Shown here in pieces: positions 6,241 through 8,603 of a stretch of 8,603 nucleotides of DNA (position 1 is its first letter; each line of letters starts with the position of its first letter). The stretch comes from Planctomicrobium sp. (lineage in GTDB: Bacteria; Planctomycetota; Planctomycetia; Planctomycetales; Planctomycetaceae), in contig JABJMI010000090.1 of assembly GCA_018659505.1 (NCBI GenBank), positions 1-8,603 of the forward strand, given 5' to 3'. Made by a program: the position numbers and the translations under genes. A model generated the notes under the pieces. That model had not been told where the DNA came from. It was given only the letters and a program-made list of their open reading frames with translations, and did no database searches.

Positions 6241-7632
6241 CTATATCTTCAAAACATCAGTGACCACATTGCCTGCGACATCGGTCAAACGATAATCGCG
6301 CCCAGCGTGGCGGTACGTTAATTTTTCGTGGTCGAAGCCCATCAGGTGCAGAATGGTGGCATGAAAGTCATGCACATGGACCGGCTTTTCAACCGCCCGC
6401 AGTCCATGTTCGTCGGTCGCTCCATGAACAATTCCCGGCTTCACTCCAGCACCTGCCATCCATGATGTGAATGCCCATGGGTGATGCTCTCGACCTTTTG
6501 CATCGGCAGTATTGTTAAACGGTGTTCGTCCGAATTCAGTCGTCCAGACCACGAGCGTGTCTTCTAACATTCCCCGCTGTTTGAGATCTTTCAGTAGACC
6601 GGCAATCGGTTGATCCACGTTCTTTGCTAGTGAAACGTGACTTTGCATATCACCATGGGCATCCCAGTTTCCCGAAGAACCGGTATCGATTAGTTCCACA
6701 AACCGCACACCACGTTCGACAAGCCGCCGCGCAGCAAGACATTGCCAACCAAAGCCGTTTGTTTGTCCCGGTTGCAGTCCGTAACTATCGAGCGTTGTTT
6801 TGGTCTCTTGATTGAAATCAAAGGCATCGGGAACCGCCATTTGCATCCCGAATGCTGTTTCAAACGAACGCATCCTCGCTGCCAGATCAAGATCTTGTCT
6901 CGCTTCCAAATGTGATTTGTTAAACGCATTCAAAGCAGAAAGTTCGAGTTGCTGCCGATCAGGAGCGACGCGCGGAGTGATATTCGCAATCGGCTCGGCA
7001 CCGGGAACGACCAGTGTTCCCTGGTGAGCACCCGGTAGAAAATCGTTGGAGTAAACCTGCGTTCCGGCATACGTTTGCTTGGGAGCAATAACGACAAAGC
7101 TGGGCAAGTTTTTATTTTGTGTGCCTAATCCGTAACTCGTCCAGGAACCAAGACTCGGTCGCGAGAAGGAAAACGAACCTGTGTGCATTCCAAGTGTGGC
7201 GTTGTAGTGATTGGAATGCGATGTGTGCATCGACCGAATCATCGCGATGTCGTCGACACACGTGGCAACATGCGGGAACAGCGTACTGACATCGGTCCCA
7301 GACTGACCGTGTTTGGAGAACTCCCATTGCGGACGCTTGAGATAGATCCGTTCGTAACCGGGTCGATCCTTAATCTCCGGATGGTCCGCTTTGATCTCTT
7401 TTCCGTGATCACGTGTGAGTGCAGGCTTAGGGTCGAAAGTATCAACATGCGAGACACCACCGGTCATGAACAGGAAAATGACTCGCTTCGCGTGCGCAGG
7501 AAAATGCGGATCACGAACCGCAAGCGAGTCACCTCCATCAGCCATGAGTTGCTGCACAATCCCAGGAAACAGAGCCGAGCCAGCCACCGCTGATCGCAAG
7601 AATTGTCGTCGTGGAAATGTTGAATTCGACAT
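6241..7632 (-). CDS. DUF1501 protein with Tat signal (module 1)
   Basis: This 463-residue DUF1501 family protein is predicted to be exported by Tat: PRRQFLRS at 7-14 precedes a short hydrophobic stretch (AVAGSALFPGIV). Motifs in order are FLFMTGGVSHVDTFDPKP (53-70), ARRLVERGVRFVEL (301-314), WDAHGD (323-328), TEFGRTP (365-371), GREHHPWAFT (380-389), HVHDFHATILH (419-429) and GRDYRLTDVAG (444-454). The His and Asp residues are candidate metal ligands by analogy with the alkaline phosphatase-like superfamily; no activity can be assigned. The ATG at 7632 is preferred because GGAAG stands seven bases upstream. An ATG at 7650 would add MCGSNI, with only a weak site before it, and its codons cover that ribosome site. 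The gene follows the DUF1553 gene after 57 bases and is likely in the same transcript. It shares all motifs with the protein at 1071-2537 but differs in most of the middle region. Confidence 0.93.
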   Translation of the reverse strand: MSNSTFPRRQFLRSAVAGSALFPGIVQQLMADGGDSLAVRDPHFPAHAKRVIFLFMTGGVSHVDTFDPKPALTRDHGKEIKADHPEIKDRPGYERIYLKRPQWEFSKHGQSGTDVSTLFPHVATCVDDIAMIRSMHTSHSNHYNATLGMHTGSFSFSRPSLGSWTSYGLGTQNKNLPSFVVIAPKQTYAGTQVYSNDFLPGAHQGTLVVPGAEPIANITPRVAPDRQQLELSALNAFNKSHLEARQDLDLAARMRSFETAFGMQMAVPDAFDFNQETKTTLDSYGLQPGQTNGFGWQCLAARRLVERGVRFVELIDTGSSGNWDAHGDMQSHVSLAKNVDQPIAGLLKDLKQRGMLEDTLVVWTTEFGRTPFNNTADAKGREHHPWAFTSWMAGAGVKPGIVHGATDEHGLRAVEKPVHVHDFHATILHLMGFDHEKLTYRHAGRDYRLTDVAGNVVTDVLKI

Positions 7633-7639
7633 TATGTTA

Positions 7640-7644
7640 CTTCC
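7640..7644 (-). promoter_or_regulatory. Ribosome binding site deciding the start at 7632
   Basis: GGAAG on the minus strand ends seven bases before the ATG at 7632. Because it lies between the ATG at 7650 and the ATG at 7632, it argues that the downstream ATG is used. That also puts the Tat arginines at residues 8-9, a normal spacing. Confidence 0.6.
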
Positions 7645-7689
7645 ACACATTTATATACCCAGAGTGAATGTTGCACACGCTGCACACGT

Positions 7690-8603
7690 TCAATCCAGAT
7701 AAAGGAACTCGTTCGACGCCATTAGGACACGTGCTAACGCAGACCACTTCTCATTTGCTTCGCCCGGATACTGATCAAGAAAACCGATTGCAGTCTCCTG
7801 TTCCATTAATGTCGGGGGACGTTGAAATAACTTTTGAAACATTGAGTTGATGCGTTCATCATCGTTGGGCAAGTTAATCAACTGGGCTGCGAATGCCGCT
7901 GCCTGCGAATGAAAGAAGGAGTCATTAAAAAAGTACAACGCCTGAGTCGGAACGGTTGTTTCCTGACGTGTCGCTGTACTCGAATTCGGATCAGCTCCAT
8001 CGAACAACGCGAGGTACGGATGCCGTCGTTGCCGCTGGACCATTAAAAATGCAGAACGCCGTTTCGAGTTATAGACAGCATTAAAGGGAGTGTGTTGTGT
8101 GTAATTCCATGCAGATTCAGGAGGAAATGGATGTGCGGTCCCGATACTCAAATCAAGGTTATCCGCAACGAACAGCAGGCTGTCACGAATCTCTTCTGCT
8201 GTCAGCCGACGACGTTCAAAGCGGCTTAAGAAACGGTTCTCGACATCTTGCTCGATCAACGCAATTTCCTGACCACTGCTACGTTGATAAGCGGCACTAT
8301 TCAGGATGAGACGATGGAGCGATTTGGCGCTGTAGTCATGTGCTTGAAACTGTGCTGCTAGCCAGTTGAGTAACTCCAACTGAACAGGCAGATTTCCTCG
8401 TGATCCGAAGTCGTTCGGTGAAGTGCTAAGACCTTGACCGAAGTGTCCCTGCCAGATGCGATTGACCATAACCCGGGCGAAGAGTGGATGTTGTACCACC
8501 CATTGTGCGAGCTCCTCTCGCCCGCTCGCAGATTCTGCTGAGATCGTCTCGCCACCGAACATTGTCAGCCATCCTCTTGGCACAGCATCGCCCGGTTTTT
8601 CAG
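7690..8603 (-). CDS. DUF1553 (PSD1) protein, C-terminal part, cut by window edge
   Basis: About 303 residues are visible, entering as EKPGDAVPRGWLTMFGG and ending NEFLYLD with TGA at 7690-7692. The frame stays open to the edge, and the GTG at 8583 is simply the Val of the family block VPRG, so the real start lies outside the window. The visible part is a complete DUF1553 region. Motifs, counted from the first whole codon (8599-8601), are ARVMVNRIWQGHFGQG (42-57), SPNDFGSRG (61-69), SLHRLILNSAAY (94-105), RRRLTAEEIRDSLLF (130-144), RRSAFLMVQRQ (181-191), YLALFDGADPN (196-206) and TTVPTQALYFFND (215-227). By family knowledge the missing N-terminus should carry DUF1549 and often a cytochrome c domain. 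It matches the C-terminus of the protein at 2609-6076 only at these motifs, so they are old paralogues. A DUF1501 gene follows 57 bases downstream. Confidence 0.92.
   Translation of the reverse strand, partial: EKPGDAVPRGWLTMFGGETISAESASGREELAQWVVQHPLFARVMVNRIWQGHFGQGLSTSPNDFGSRGNLPVQLELLNWLAAQFQAHDYSAKSLHRLILNSAAYQRSSGQEIALIEQDVENRFLSRFERRRLTAEEIRDSLLFVADNLDLSIGTAHPFPPESAWNYTQHTPFNAVYNSKRRSAFLMVQRQRRHPYLALFDGADPNSSTATRQETTVPTQALYFFNDSFFHSQAAAFAAQLINLPNDDERINSMFQKLFQRPPTLMEQETAIGFLDQYPGEANEKWSALARVLMASNEFLYLD

Noticed and set aside
6231..6244. 14-base perfect palindrome ATAGGAATTCCTAT over the stop codon of the DUF1501 gene
   Set aside because: A palindrome of this length is expected about once in every two windows of this size. 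It has no loop and no T-run, so it is not a terminator.
7183..7593. A 136-codon open frame on the + strand, antisense to the DUF1501 gene
   Set aside because: It lies wholly within a well-supported DUF1501 coding region and its translation has no recognisable motif.
7633..7650. Start of the DUF1501 gene at the ATG at 7650
   Set aside because: The added residues MCGSNI are encoded by the ribosome binding site of the ATG at 7632, which is better placed before the Tat motif.
7672..7688. Direct repeat TGCACACG twice, one base apart, between the DUF1553 and DUF1501 genes
   Set aside because: Eight bases in two copies is too little to call an operator or attachment site, and it touches no promoter-like sequence.
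8581..8583. GTG at 8583 as the start of the last minus-strand gene
   Set aside because: The frame is open to the window edge and the GTG encodes the Val of the conserved VPRG block of DUF1553 proteins, so the gene is cut by the window.
1..8603. Search for CRISPR arrays, tRNA or rRNA genes, insertion sequences, toxin-antitoxin or phage defence genes
   Set aside because: Nothing resembling regularly spaced repeats, a cloverleaf, a transposase or a known defence protein was seen. Nearly all the sequence is taken up by the genes listed.

Overview
The window looks like chromosomal DNA from a planctomycete. It carries genes of the PSCyt1 / DUF1549 / DUF1553 family (large secreted proteins with a planctomycete-type cytochrome c domain) and their usual partners, the DUF1501 proteins with a Tat signal. 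This combination is strongly amplified in Planctomycetes. Base composition looks moderate rather than GC-rich, which would suit a relative of Gimesia, Rubinisphaera or Thalassoglobus, but the genus is a guess.

Layout. Positions 1-48 may hold the end of an upstream + strand gene, followed by an imperfect palindrome at 49-78. A + strand gene at 196-1044 encodes an ABC-2 type membrane permease. The rest is on the minus strand and is read from the right edge leftwards: the C-terminal part of a DUF1553 protein (7690-8603, cut by the window edge), a Tat-exported DUF1501 protein (6241-7632), a complete 1155-residue cytochrome c / DUF1549 / DUF1553 protein (2609-6076), and a second Tat-exported DUF1501 protein (1071-2537). 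The permease and the last DUF1501 gene converge with only 26 bases between their stop codons.

The minus-strand block is therefore two consecutive copies of the same two-gene module (DUF1553-type protein, then DUF1501 protein). Within each module the genes are 57 and 71 bases apart. The two modules are 164 bases apart, and that gap holds a weak promoter candidate. The copies are well diverged, so this is not a recent duplication. By family knowledge the products should act outside the cytoplasm: the large protein exported unfolded by Sec so that heme can be attached, the DUF1501 protein exported folded by Tat. Their substrate is not known from this sequence.

The most distinctive feature is in the 1155-residue protein. 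Between its DUF1549 and DUF1553 parts lies a tandem duplication of a roughly 140-residue domain with a PA14-like signature, about 60% identical by hand alignment. I found no RNA gene, CRISPR array, insertion sequence or phage gene, and no gap over 300 bases without a gene. I do not see a clearly new system; the points worth checking are the duplicated module, the internal repeat and the possible two-heme arrangement.
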